From Dichetophora obliterata (taxonomy: Eukaryota > Arthropoda > Insecta > Diptera > Sciomyzidae), in the NCBI GenBank assembly GCA_963920525.1, contig OY986437.1:95949175-96013174 (forward strand): a DNA stretch of 64,000 nucleotides, written 5' to 3'. Positions 32,927 through 44,386 of the stretch are shown in pieces. The translations under genes were made by a program, and so were the position numbers. The notes beneath the pieces were generated by a model, which worked only from the letters and a program-made list of their open reading frames with translations, did no database searches and was not told the DNA's origin. Each line of letters begins with the position of its first letter. Within the stretch, counting starts at the first letter, position 1.

Positions 32927-33471
32927 TTACTACTCTTTGTTTTTATCTTCTCATAAAGCACTGTTTTCTTTTTTGTGTAGCAAAACTTTCACTCACTTCT
33001 TTTACTTTACAAAGGCAATAAATTGTTCTTTCGTTAATCGTTGCTGTTCTTTATTTCAATTTATGTTATCTATACTTTTCTTTAGCATGGCTTCTTTTCC
33101 ACTCACTTCTTTCTTATTTTTATCTTCTCATAAAGCACTCAGTTTTTTCTTTTTTGTATTGATGTGGCTTTGCTCAAGCTTCGTTTTCGTGTAGCAAAAC
33201 TTCCACTCACTTATTTTATTATTTTTTTTTTTTTTTTAAATTCAATAACGTTTTCTTACTTTTTGAATGAGACAAAGCTTCCTTCTTTTTTTTCACTTCA
33301 CTTGTTTCATACTATTTTTTTTTATGAACAATTCTGTTTTCTTTGCTGTCGTTTAGTAACTAGGACTTTGCTCAATTTTTATTTGTAGAAAAACTTTAAA
33401 TTAACTTATTGTCTTTCTGCACTCCAATCTATGTTTTATTTTGTTATAAATTTTACAAATTTAACAAAATT

Positions 33472-33489
33472 GTTTCGGATGAGCCCCCA
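33472..33489 (-). other. Primer-binding site of the Ty3 element, tRNA-Pro-like
   Basis: On the minus strand, three bases after the 5' LTR, the sequence reads TGGGGGCTCATCCGAAAC. The first 14 bases match the familiar tRNA-Pro primer site (TGGGGGCTCGTCCG) except for one. The 3' part matches less well, so the tRNA assignment is tentative. Confidence 0.6.
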
Positions 33490-33492
33490 AAA

Positions 33493-33840
33493 TGTAGCCT
33501 TCTCAATATAAAACAAACACTTTCTTTTGGGTTGCTTCGATTAAGTTTAGATTTATTAATAATTTATTCTTAGTTATTATGTTATTTATTAACAATATTT
33601 GAGTGTTTTCAACTTCTATACTTTTTATATTATATCCGTTCACGTCTGATCGTTCGAATTGAATTGCTCGGCTTCCTCAATTTATGTACGCTTCGTCAAT
33701 TTATGTTCGTTTTTTCCATTCGTTTGGTCAGTGTTGTCCTCTAATAATTTCGTCCGCTTCTTGTAGTCCGTGTGGCATGTAGTACATCAGTCCCGTCCAA
33801 AGTCCGTGAAATAAGTCCGTCGACTTGGCCTATTCCCACA
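33493..33840 (-). repeat. 5' LTR (348 bp) of the Ty3 element
   Basis: It matches 23357-23742 except for two fewer copies of the 19-bp unit (at 33677-33715 here). Because the LTR begins inside the end of the pol coding region, this LTR also carries the codons for VGIGQVDGLISRTLD..RSGRNY, here without an upstream gene. Confidence 0.92.
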
Positions 33841-33844
33841 CTTA

Positions 33845-36800
33845 TAATAGTACTTCCTTCCTCGGAGATTCCTTTTGTTATAAAAAATTGCACTATGCTC
33901 TTTCTTGTATCTTTTTTCTTTGTATTCGATAGTTTCAACGTTATTCACTTAATTTTGGTATGAGGAGTCCCGTGGTGACATTTGTTTTACCACTTTACCG
34001 AACATTTTTAAACAAACTTTTTTATATGAAGAAATATGAAGAAATCGTTTCCAGTGGGTCTTACTAAGTGGGTCTTAACTAAGTGGGTCTTACAAAAAGT
34101 TCAGCTTAAAGTCAGCATAGCTTGCAATGAAAAAAAAATTAGTATTTGGTAAAGTGGCAAAACGGATTTCTTATTTTAAAATGAAGTGAAAAACGTTGAA
34201 ATTATTAAATACAGGTTTTCGTGTCGCACAGTGTTACAGAACGCTAACAAACAAAAAGTTTTTAAAATTGTTCTTACCATAACATTTATAAAATAAGTAT
34301 TATTCTTAAACAACCAAAATAAGTACAGATTTTGACCAAAAAAAAAACACTTGCGTTTCAGCGTTTCAGCAGTTAACGTCTAAATAATTCTTAATATAGC
34401 TTTTAAGTTTACTCTTAGTAAAAAAAATTTACTAACATAAAGAAAAGAGAAATTTCTATACGAGTACATATGACTTTGACATATTCTAGCTCACTTTATT
34501 ATGTTTCTTTTTGATAATTGATCCCACAGCTAAAAAAAAGAAGCCTTAACATAAATTGAAGAGAATTAAAATATTCTCTCTAAAAAAAAATAGGGAAATT
34601 CCTTGGAAAATTTCACTAAAACAATTTTTGGAAAAGAATTGTCTAAAACGTACATTAATGGAAAAAAAATTCAAATAATTGAAGGACTTATTAAAATCAT
34701 ACAATGAAAATTTCTTCTGATGATGAACGATAGTGAACGTTTTCTGCAAAACATTTACTTTTATTCAGTATTTATAAATTTGCTATTTTTCTCTATAAAA
34801 GTATGCCTTAAGCACATCGTATTCAAGGAGACTTGTAAGGATATATTCCAAATAACATTTTCGTAAAATGTTTTTACCCTCTACGACAAAGTTTAAGGTT
34901 TACCAATAAAACAAATTTTTGGATGGGGTCAAAAAATGAGAGTGCGTTAAAAGGTTAATTATTCTACAAAAGTATGTCACATCTTATTTTATTATAGATC
35001 CGTGATCACAACAACTATATCAAATGTATTTATTTGGTACTTTTCTTACTCTAACTCTATACACGAATGAAACATATTTAAAAACAGCTAAGATATTTGC
35101 ATCGAAGCTGAAAACTTGTTTTTTATGTCATTTTTTCTCATTATTATGTAACGATATTTATAAAACCTCGTTATATTAAGAATCCCTACAGTTGAAGAAA
35201 TGTTAAGGTTTTCGCTTTAAAAATAACGTAAATTTTTTTCAAATTAAATTGTCAAAAGATTTCGATGCTAAAAACTATTTCAATAAGTAAATATGCCTTA
35301 GTTTAAAAGGGGCGGGATGGGCGTGGTCAAAACTTGGTATGTAACAATCTAATTTTGGATGCACACGAATGTGCACTTATATTGAGCGAAATACGTCTTG
35401 TTGTTTAGATTTGTTTTAAGGCCAGCAAAAAATTAAAAATACAATTAATTCCACGAAAAACTTCCAAATCCCTACTTTAAACGTCAAATGGGCACCCATA
35501 TATTTTTTAATATTAAAGCCCTCTCCAAGACCTCCGTGGGCAATCCTGGCTGCGGGCCTGCCCTAATAGTTTTCATCACAAGATTATTCGAAAGAATCTG
35601 TAGCTGAAAACCATAATTTTTAATGAGTTCCTAAAAAAAATTAAATGAACCAAATATGGTGCCACGTGCGATTTCATTGGCATTATGTTTTTTAATTGAA
35701 TTTTTTTTTTTTTTTGCTTAAGCGTGATAAAATCTGTGATTCTGTTAATTTTCGCTTCTTCTCTTGCTATTCCAATAACAATTTTCTATGGACTCGTCGT
35801 AGCGGAAAATAATGCAACAAATGCTAACAATAACATTTGGATTAACTTTATGCTGATAACGCTGGAATCACTGCCAAGTTGAAGAATGTGAAACGACTTC
35901 TATGGTGAGTCATTTTCACGCGTTTCGCTTGATTTCATGTGACAGACGGCAGCAGTCTGACTGTAACACTCACCACCACCACAATCATCTTGCATGGCCC
36001 AAAGTGTAAAGCAGTCAACTAGAGCGATTTCGTAGTCATGTTAAAAAAAAAATAATAAAGCAAAATGTGATAATATAACGCACACAAAAACTGAAATGAA
36101 AAAAAAAAAAATTATAAATCGGCATTACAAAAATGCTTTCACTTTGAGAATAGCGAAACGTCGTTATGCGTTCACAGCAAATAATATTAGCTGTTTTCAT
36201 TAAAGCCAAAGAGTAATAGGATCGCAGGATAGACGCAAACAAACAGGCACAACGCTTAGTCAAGCGCTCGCAGACGTCTTCATTATTAACGGTTATTTTA
36301 TGGTCTTCTTTTCGGCACTCGCCTGCTTCTTGTTTAATTTTAATATGAATAATGTTCTCTCGTCATGGCTGCTGCTCGTCAAAGTCCTGTTGGGAGCAAG
36401 TTTTTTTTTGTCCTTGGCTTAATTTCCTTCGTTTTCCGTTTTAGTTGTTGCAAGAATTCCGTCTTAGTTTTTTTTTGCGCTATCTCAAAGTGCGAAATTA
36501 ACTTAACAAAAATCATCCTCAACAAAGCGTGTAATTTTTGTGGTTATTTTTCAAGGATTTAAAATTTTTTTCATAGATTTTAATTTCCTAAATATTTTTT
36601 GTACATTAAAGCTTTTGTGTGAATATTTTCTTTCTTGGTGGTTCTGGTCGTTTGTGTCCTTGTGCTGATAAGCTTCTGCTTACAGATTTTGTTTTTTGTT
36701 GTTGTTGTCATTGGCGATGCTGCTATTGTTGTGAAATTAGATTTAATTTTTTATTTGGGAATATATTTTTTTTTAGAATGAGTTTCGTTTTTGTGTATTT

Positions 36801-37784
36801 AATTTGTATTAACTGTTATCTATGAAGCAACAGCTGCTGTGAATTATGAAGTGTGTAAAGTGGAGAAGGACGTTTTAATAAGTCACATTTGATAAACGAA
36901 AATTTTTCCTAGATTCTTAACTCATTAAAACTTTTTAGAGGCGCTCTCTGAAAAACATGCCTCTTCCCAATAATATTTAGCATATGACGCATTCCACGGT
37001 AATGAGGAACGCACGAGTCAACATTTTTTTCCAATAATACAATTCTATTATAGCTTAATATTATCTGAACAGTCTATATTCTAGTAATTTTTAATTATTA
37101 ACACAAAAAAGTAACAATTTCTACAGTTTTTTTTTTAAATTAACACTGACGATATGACTTTCTTTACGATTTGATTGAATTTTTTTTTAAAGTTGGAACG
37201 GTTTTTACCTTAATTTTGTTTTACAATTGCTCAGTGTGTTTGTTGAGATTAAATATTCTAAATGGTAAGTAAATGTCAAATTTATCGTCCTCTGAAGCGC
37301 TCGTGTTTGTCCCATTTTAGACATGGCGATATGTCACCGATTTTCTAATTTTTGTTATTCATGGGTGCGGGAAATAAGGAGGAAGGGTAAATAAAAATCA
37401 TCAAAAAAATCGTCCGTACCAAAGATTTTGCGCCGATTAGTCGCACTTACTCTTTCTCTCACTTCAACAAGTGAAACAGCAAGTAAAAATGGCTTGATCG
37501 AATTTCATGTTTGAACAAATCCGTGAGCGACATCGGCGGCTTATCTTCAAATCTAAAATGGGACTTTCTTGTCCCGACCATCACAACAAAACAGTTTTTC
37601 TGAACCTAAAAATTTGCATGTGAGTAAGTAAAAAACCATTGCAAATTAAGAGGCAACTAAGGACACCGATCTTTTGCTTGTTTTTGTATTTGTAAGAACT
37701 CAACACAATTTCTAATTGGAATTTGAATTCTGTCCCGACCATCACAAAAATTACTCCACTTAAGACAGTAGGCAACAAAAAATC
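33845..37784. other. Anonymous non-coding DNA, no gene seen
   Basis: Nearly 4 kb of AT-rich sequence without a recognised gene or complete element. Short frames (34546-34749, 36036-36263, 36619-36825) have no domain and low-complexity composition. The minus-strand codons immediately outside the Ty3 LTR (33841-33938, reading KKKDTRKSIVQFFITKG) look mildly protein-like but cannot be extended. Confidence 0.4.
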
Positions 37785-38290
37785 TGAGCCTTCTCTCGAC
37801 GAATTAAGATCTCGCTCTATAAATTGCTCATCATGCCCGTCCTACTTTATGCATCACAAACCTGGATGCTGAGCAGTTCCGATTAAAATACTTTAGGAGC
37901 CTTCGAGAGAAAGATTCTTCGTAAGTTCTACGGACCAATCTGCGTCAATGGCGATTACCGCAAACGGTGGAATGATGAACTGTACGAGCTGCACGCTGAC
38001 ATCGACATATTCAATCTCATTAAAATTGAGCGGCTTCGCTGGCTAAGTCATGTTCAGCGCATGAAAGACGATGCTCCAGTAAAGAAAATATTCGATTCGG
38101 TACCCAGCGGCGGTCAACGCAGAAAAAGACGACCGCATCTTCGTAGGAGAGACCAATTAGAGGACAATTTGACGAAGTTTGGCATTTCCAATTGGCGCCA
38201 GCAAGTTAGAGACTGAAATGGCTGGCACAAATCCTTAGATAAGGCCAAAACCGATATACGGTTGTAGCGCCAGCTAAGTAAGTCAGTAAG
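37785..38290 (+). pseudogene. Non-LTR retrotransposon, reverse transcriptase C-terminal fragment
   Basis: A single plus frame reads SLYKLLIMPVLLYASQTWML, then GAFERKILRKFYGPICVNGD, then IERLRWLSHVQRM and QRRKRRPHLRRRDQ. This is the conserved segment after the reverse transcriptase catalytic core in many insect LINEs. Two stops interrupt it (in SSD*N near 37890 and RD*NGW near 38216). The sequence ends with a short TAAG-rich tail (CTAAGTAAGTCAGTAAGTAAG), as expected for the 3' end of a LINE. The 5' part is missing, the usual truncation. The clade was not determined. Confidence 0.82.
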
Positions 38291-38789
38291 TAAGCATCTT
38301 ACTTGAGAACTCACGAATTTTATTATTTCAGTACGACATAATAAAGAAGCATGCAAGAAACGATAAAGCAATAGTTTTTATAAGATCACAGCTTTTGAAG
38401 TTTCGCAGTGGAAAAAAGTATCATCCAAAGATTAATAATAAAGCGCTCCTTTGCTAGAAATGGAGTACTCTCCATTGCTCTGAAGCATTTGTATTTTGTA
38501 CTCCATCGGCCCTATCGTGATCGAAATCTCCCTCGAAATTTTTCCTACGTATGCAATTCCCCTATCGCAAGTGTTTTTCGAAAGAGGGAAAAAATTCCCT
38601 CGAAAGAAAGTAGGCATCGCAAGGAAAAAATAAAGATTTTTTTTAAATTTTTCATCGGAATTTTCCGCTTGAATTTAGTTTATTAGTTTATAATTTAGTG
38701 AAATAGGAAAAATGTAAGTATAATTGTTACACATTTTTTTATAAAAAGTTAACTATTTTACTTTAATATAAAGTTCAAAAACAACAAAT

Positions 38790-39680
38790 AAATTTCAAAA
38801 TGAAATTTTGCTGAAGGATCGCCAGGAATTGCTAAAGGTTTTTGGAAGGGCCAGGAAAAAATTCGACGACCACATTTCGAAGAGCATTAGAAAAGAACCT
38901 TAATAGTGCAGGCCCACCAATTAAATCAATTTTTGAATGGAAAAACGTAAATAAGTAAATGTCTACTTCCGTGGTACATTTAAACACCTTTTATTAATTC
39001 TTAAGGTGTGGAATGACAAGAAAAGCATGTCCGCCAGAAAGCTGCAAAAAACATGCAAGAGAAATTAAAAGCAGGTGGAGGGCCGAATTTGGAAAGAAAG
39101 CTATATCCCACTGAAGAAGCTATTTTTAAATTAATCTGCATGAAGGAATTGGTTGAAATTTTGTTTTACTTTAACTTGACAAGCACCAAAAACTGGAGAT
39201 TCTGTTTAAGGCGTGATTGTGGCACTTGCAGATATCCAAGAAGATTTCAATATGTTGATAGACGATGACACTCATGAATTCACCTTCATAGATAACGAAG
39301 GTGTGCCCATTGGCGATCTAATATCAACATTGAATGAGCCAACAATGTGCAATGAATCTGCTGTATGCAGTAAACACACTCCTTCTATGAGAACAACCAA
39401 TAATAAAAATAAAACAAGTGCAACTGACGTTCCTTCTTGACTTGATGTCCAGGAAGAAATATGCAATCAAATATCTGTTGTCAACATTAGCAACCATAAT
39501 TATGAAATGGAAGCAGCATGAAAAAGATATATCGGGGAATCGATTGAATTTATGAGGAGAAAAAAAAGCAAACCAAGGAACAAGCTCGTCATAATATGGT
39601 TGTGGAAAAGTTGAGGCAAGAGGAGGTGGTTAGCAAAATTGAAAATATAGAAGATTTATTGAAATCGAGGAACTAAAGTA
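38790..39680 (+). pseudogene. Harbinger accessory protein, Myb/SANT-like (zeste-type)
   Basis: Across frames the region reads ELLKVFGRARKKFDDHIS, then GPPIKSIFEWKN, a 59-base GT-AG intron (38947-39005), VWNDKKS, then AGGGPNLERK and LYPTEEAIFKLICMKE, and an acidic middle part (LADIQEDFNMLIDDDTHEF). The GP..KSIFEWK..W.D.K and GGGPN..L...EE.I patterns are those of the Myb/SANT-like DNA-binding domain found in Harbinger ORF2 and in zeste-related proteins. In Harbinger elements this protein brings the transposase to the nucleus and to the element ends. Frame changes near 38900, 39060 and 39200 and several stops make it non-functional. Confidence 0.75.
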
Positions 39681-39929
39681 TAACTTGCTTATTGGTAAAA
39701 AATATGTAAATTTTATTATTCATTTATTTATTTTATTTTCTTTTGTATATGAATTATCCTTTTAATAAAAAAATAAATCAAGATTTTTTTAAGTTTTTAT
39801 TCTGATAAGTCTATAATGTATTTGCTATATCAGTCCGAATACGCTGTGCCACTTCCAAGTGCTGTGTGTGACTTGGTTCATCAACTATTTCGGAAAGTTC
39901 TTGTTCCTATTGGTTACAATTAGTTACGA

Positions 39930-41890
39930 TATCACAATCTGTCTTGTAGTGAATGCATATGTTGTAAAGTGCGCAACAACAGTCTTGAAAACTAACTTGA
40001 TCTAAAGCTCATAGTCTTAATTCATGTAATTATTCAATAGATCATAAAAACTAATTAACTCTCCATTTATTTTTAATAACGCCATTAACTCTTTCAATGA
40101 TATTCCGGCATCGCGTATGGGCTTAATTAAACTTTTGAGCATTTGTGTTCTATACGTGTCCTATAGGAAGTTAACAGCCTAGGTTTCAAAGGGTAACCAG
40201 CGTCTCCTGATAAATAGTCAAATTAAATCCCTATCATTTTGGATATCAACAATTCCATTTTGAACGTACTGGCCTTATGGAATGACCATCTCCGACTATG
40301 GTGAAATGGAGCATGGAGCAACACTGATGGAAATAAAAAAAAACTTAATTTGGAGGAAAAAAGTTTGACGTAATTTTTGGCGGAGTAAAAAATCGGTAAA
40401 AACGTCAAAAAACGACTTTTACGAAAACTCATATCTTACACACTTCTTAGCTGAATTTTAAGTTTGAACTACCGTTGGAAAGGTAAATAATTGGACTTTA
40501 ATCTTAACATAGTTTTGTGAAATTTTGGTGGTTGGGGGTTCCACACCTTGCGATAAGGTAATTATTTGCGATGTAGGGGTGCGAGGAACACCATTTAAAA
40601 ATTAAAATATTTTTAAGGCAAAATTACTTTTTGAACAATATACAAATTTGAGTGGAGACTCAACGTGTTAATGAAATATGGTAATTTTAACATCTAAACA
40701 CAAATATTTTTTTCTGATTAACAAACATATTTCTTAACCGAATTTTAAGTTTTCACTACCGTTGGAAATCTAATTGAACGGACTTCAATCCAAAAATAGT
40801 TTTGGGAAAGTTTTGGTGGTTGGAGGTTCCATCATTTGCGGTAAGGATTTCGAACAATTGGTTCGAAGAACACCATTTAAAAACTCAAACATTTTTTTCT
40901 GAAAACTGGTAAGATTACCTTTTCATCAATATTAAAATTATGGTGGGGACTCAATGGGTTTATAAAGTATGATAATTCTAACATCTAGGCAAAAATGTTT
41001 GGTCGTTCCATATTTTTTATTTTTCCGGTACGTTTAAAATGGAATTGCTGATATATATTTTTTAATCTTACCTAAAAGCCAACAATTGTTCCCACCATTT
41101 GAATATTCTTGCTTCAGGTGCGCTCTTACTTCGCTTAAATTCCATATAAAGGAATGATGGCAGGCCCCAGGATGGGTTGCATCCACAAAACGAACTCTCA
41201 TTTCTTTATCGCAAACCTAGATATATTATTTATTCTTTACATTTATGTTAAGTAAGATACAGCAAGAAAAAAATTACCAATAAAACATTTAAGCTATACC
41301 AGCCTTCTATTATAGTAAAGATGTTTGTTTGCCGACGATGCTATATTCTTTACGTGGGTTCCTTCAATGCATCATGTAATGCCAGGTATTTTATATTTTT
41401 CATAAAAAGAAAAAATAATACCCCTTTTCTCCTCTGATGTCATAAACATTTTGATCTATTGTGGTCTTAGTTATTTTTCAAAAACCTCTAATGTTTCTGA
41501 TAGTACTTTACTAAAATTTGATTGTGCAAGTCCTACATAATAATCCTTTCCAGCTCCTCTTTGTTATCCCCCTTGAGCGGAGAAAAGTAAGCAAGCGCAC
41601 AATTTTATAACAGGAAAAACACCAAAAGATTTCTTTGGATGTTCCGCTGCCGTCGAAAGAATGTACAGCAAATATTTTAACGCAGGTTTATTCACCCTAA
41701 AATACTGTTGAAATCTGAAAGAAAAAAATCATTTAATTGGAAAAATTATATCATCATTATAAACTTACAATGTTTGTGGCAACTCCAAAGAATTTGAAGA
41801 ATCTCTAATTTATCTTCGATTTATCCGGTCTTTTCGCATTTCTTCTTTGACAACTTTCTCAGCTAAAAGTCTAAACGCTATGATATGCAT
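39930..41890 (-). pseudogene. PIF/Harbinger transposase (HARBI1-like), four exons, decayed
   Basis: Exon 1 starts at 41890 (MHIIAFRLLAEKVVKEE). Intron 1 is 41768-41715; exon 2 begins in FQQYFRVNKPALKYLL and includes YYVGLAQSNFSKVLSETLE. Intron 2 is 41277-41217; exon 3 reads VCDKEMRVRFVDATHPG and CHHSFIWNLSEVRAH. Intron 3 is 41071-40207; exon 4 opens with GDAGYPLKPRLLTSYRTRI and continues, after a frame change, with IIERVNGVIKNKW and a Cys-rich end near 39950. These blocks follow the DDE_Tnp_4/HARBI1 order. Stops occur in exons 1, 2 and 4. All three introns have GT-AG borders at positions that restore the reading phase, which supports the model. Confidence 0.82.
40246..41051. mobile_element. 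TIR element inserted in a Harbinger transposase intron
   Basis: The ends are inverted: TCAACAATTCCATTTTGAACG at the left and the reverse complement TCAGCAATTCCATTTTAAACG at the right, each next to TA. The interior holds two diverged direct units of about 280 bases (from about 40440 and 40735), sharing ACTACCGTTGGAAA, TTTTGGTGGTTGG and GAACACCATTTAAAAA. It has no coding frame. It enlarges an intron that would otherwise be about 60 bases to 865. Confidence 0.7.
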
Positions 41891-42109
41891 TTTTACAACA
41901 AAAACAAAGTTCATAAAAATAATTTCTTAGATCGAATTTAATTTTTAAGTTTCACAATTTAAACGCAGAAAGATAAGTCACAAATGTCGAATTTGTGTTC
42001 GAGCTTGTTTTTTTTGATAAGCTTTAGTTGGCAAAACTAATTCCGAGGGAGTTTCTATTCGGGGGAGATTTTTGATAGGAGTATTTTGTTCCCGGGATTG
42101 AGAAATTGT

Positions 42110-42201
42110 CTCCATGAATATAAAACCTTTAAAGTCGGCGCTTAATAATAAGACATTTATAAAATAAACTCTCCGTCTTTAAAGGTTTTATATTCATGGA
42201 G
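42110..42201. repeat. Perfect 25-bp hairpin
   Basis: Arms 42110-42134 and 42177-42201 (CTCCATGAATATAAAACC and its exact complement) enclose 42 bases. The pairing can be extended inward with one mismatch. It directly adjoins the presumed Harbinger right end and may be a small MITE or a hairpin left by an excision. Confidence 0.75.
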
Positions 42202-42394
42202 AAATTAATATATTTATGATAATAATACAAAGAAAAAAATTTATAGTAATAAGATCTCCAATTTAATAATATATATATAAATAAATTAACAAATTTGACC
42301 AAAAAATTATGTGAAAAGTAATTTAAAATTATTTTTAACTTTGTAGTGGTTTTAAAATTGGGTTTTTTTTTTTTTGTTAAGAAGTTTTTGTTAT

Positions 42395-42540
42395 ATACCT
42401 ACGCGTACTGAGTAAGGGGTATATTGACTTTGTCACTCCATTAATAAGGCTTGATACGTATTGAAAAGTAAATATATTCGTGATCAGTATCACCTCTGTC
42501 CGTCTGTCTGTCTTCACCTCTAACACTGCAGAAATTTTTT
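42395..42540 (+). repeat. mini-me-like repeat fragment
   Basis: GGGTATATTGACTTTGTCAC, followed by AATATATTCGTGATCAGTATC and a short (GTCY)n run (CTGTCCGTCTGTCTGTC), matches the arrangement of the widespread dipteran mini-me retroposon core as I know it. It supports a fly genome. The ends are not defined. Confidence 0.5.
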
Positions 42541-44384
42541 CTGTGCGTTCAGATATTTGTTCATACCATACTTTGTAAAAGAACCTCAGAGCACGATTAC
42601 TCTTTTTGTGTTATGTAAAGATTGTGCTACTAAAATTTAGAAATGTGAAATATTACGTCTGGTTGTCTCAATTGAATTTGTACATTTCCTTAAAAATGTC
42701 TTCGTAAAGACAAAGAATCTCATCTTAACTAGATTATAATTATGATTAAATGTTGTTTTATTCCAGCTGTTTTCTAACCATATCAAAATCGCACACAGAA
42801 CATTTGCTTATCTAACCAACAGTTTGGTCTTCCGCTCGACTGGGCAAAGACAAATGCAACCAAAAATCTGAAACTCAACGAAAATTGAACGAACTGAACT
42901 ATTCAACTGTAGAAATATTTTATGAGCAACTAACAACTAACACCTTCGACTGTCGTTTAATCCTTGTGACAACATAAAGCGAGCACAGGAAAGGACATTG
43001 GACAAGGCAGTGTCGGCATCTTGGTTATGCATGTGCATTTGTGTATGGGTATGTGTGTTCTTGTGAATATGTGAAGGATATGTTATCCTTGTGCCAATTG
43101 CTGCTGCTACTGCCTTATCTGCAGTTGGCCTCGAGTTATTTGTTCAAATTTCATTTCACACAAAATGCAAGAATAAACATTTTATTGCCACCCAATTTTA
43201 GCAGCATGCAATAATTGCAGCAAACATCTCCCACACCTTCCCCTTCCAACTCTTTTTAAAACAGCAGCAGGTCAACCGAAAAGGTGAGAAACGAGTTTTG
43301 AAATTTAGTTAAAAGGATTAGTTGCTGTGCGGTGGTATCCAACCAAGGATTTTGTGGTATGTTTAACTTTGAATTGAATCTAATTTCTGAACATGTTGAA
43401 TTGTTGCTTTCTGTTTCTTTTTTTTATTTTCATCCTACCTACCGGGTGGTTTTATTTATTTTGTCTCTTAGTCTTGTCTATAGCAAAATATAAAATTATA
43501 AGAATTTCTCTTTCAGCCATAACTGTAAAGCTCTAAGCAGCAGCATTTAAACATTTACTCAGATAAAGACAAATAGCTGCAGGACACGAAGAAACAGGCA
43601 GGTAAGCAGGCAGATTGGCATACGGACAAATATACAGACAGACATCAGCATCACACACAAATAGACTTTAGATTTTGAACAAATATTTGTGCATAAATTG
43701 ATAAGAAATTTTCAATTATAAATTTGAATAATATTTTCCAGGATCAAGTCCTTGTATTGGCATTCGTACAGCAACTTATTGCCATTCTAGGACTTACTTA
43801 AGTTTTGATTGAGCAAGAGCTGTCTTTGTGTTAAATTATTTAAATATTAATTAAGAAATTTTGTAATGCATGGTTGTTTTTCTATTATTGTAATATTTGA
43901 ATTTATTTAGAATTTCTCAAGGATATTTTTGGAGTCTGAAGTTGCAACAATACAACAGTTGCATTATTTTTATTACAATTGCAGCTTAGAAAAGAAATAT
44001 ATTATAATATGAAAAAAAAACATACATGTACTATACATTTTTAAACTATTGCATGGCATTACATTGACTGGCACTGAAGAGAATTGCAAGAAGTACATTA
44101 TTTCAAAGCTGAACTTTTTTAAAAAAGAAAGTATTTGGCCATTTAAGTAGCCATCTGTGGTGTCAGATTATTTTAGAGTCTTACAAAAGCTCCGAAAATC
44201 TCTCCATTAAGAATAAAATCGACAAAAAATTTTAGAATCACAGCATGCAAAATTCCATAAAAAGTTTGTTGTACACTTTCTTAAATTATATTGCGGTCAG
44301 TTAGTTTATAATCAATACAACCTACTTCATTTCATAACAAAAACTTGTCAACTTATTAAATACGTGGCGTTTCTGCAGCTTACA
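42541..44384. other. Anonymous non-coding DNA, no gene seen
   Basis: About 1.8 kb with higher complexity than most of the window and several CA/GT-rich stretches (near 43020-43080 and 43590-43670). No open frame or RNA gene is supported. It may be host intron or intergenic sequence. Confidence 0.4.
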
Positions 44385-44386
44385 TA

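Larger units (their letters stand above)
27830..33492 (-). other. Leader region of the Ty3 element (5' LTR to gag)
   Basis: About 5.66 kb without a coding frame, of which 3.54 kb is the nested palindrome. The remainder is AT-rich. From about 28640 to 33250 it contains degenerate tandem units of roughly 180-225 bases. Each unit has a TATCTTCTCATNAAGCACT block (near 28974, 29171, 32945 and 33122), a GTAGCAAAACTTTCACTCACTTC-type block and a TTTACAAAGGCAAT block. The palindrome interrupted one of these units. Confidence 0.75.
23357..33840 (-). mobile_element. Ty3/gypsy LTR retrotransposon with a 3.5-kb palindrome nested in its leader
   Basis: Minus-strand element. The 3' LTR is at 23357-23742 and the 5' LTR at 33493-33840, both TGTGGGAATAGG...GGCTACA on the minus strand. 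CTTA flanks both sides (23353-23356 and 33841-33844). The order along the minus strand is 5' LTR, primer site, long leader with tandem repeats, Gag-protease-RT-RNase H frame, integrase frame, 3' LTR. There is no env frame. Without the palindrome (29384-32926) the element would be about 6.9 kb. The two main frames are open but divided by a single frame change at about 25010. Confidence 0.92.
38490..42105. mobile_element. Decayed PIF/Harbinger DNA transposon
   Basis: The interval holds the two typical Harbinger genes, a Myb/SANT-like gene (plus strand) and a transposase (minus strand), converging near 39700-39950. Near the ends a block AAATCTCCCTCGAA (38524-38537) has an inverted partner (42058-42071), and TTTTGTACTCC-like sequence further out is also inverted. 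I take these as remnants of the terminal repeats. The exact ends and the 3-base target duplication expected for the superfamily could not be fixed. All coding parts carry lesions. Confidence 0.75.

Noticed and set aside
33741..33938. 65-residue frame running from flanking DNA into the Ty3 5' LTR
   Set aside because: Its C-terminal half is merely the pol end duplicated in the LTR; the N-terminal half is chance read-through.
37430..37560. Possible host regulatory element with GAG/GCG-rich motifs
   Set aside because: Motif density is not clearly above chance and no neighbouring gene was found.
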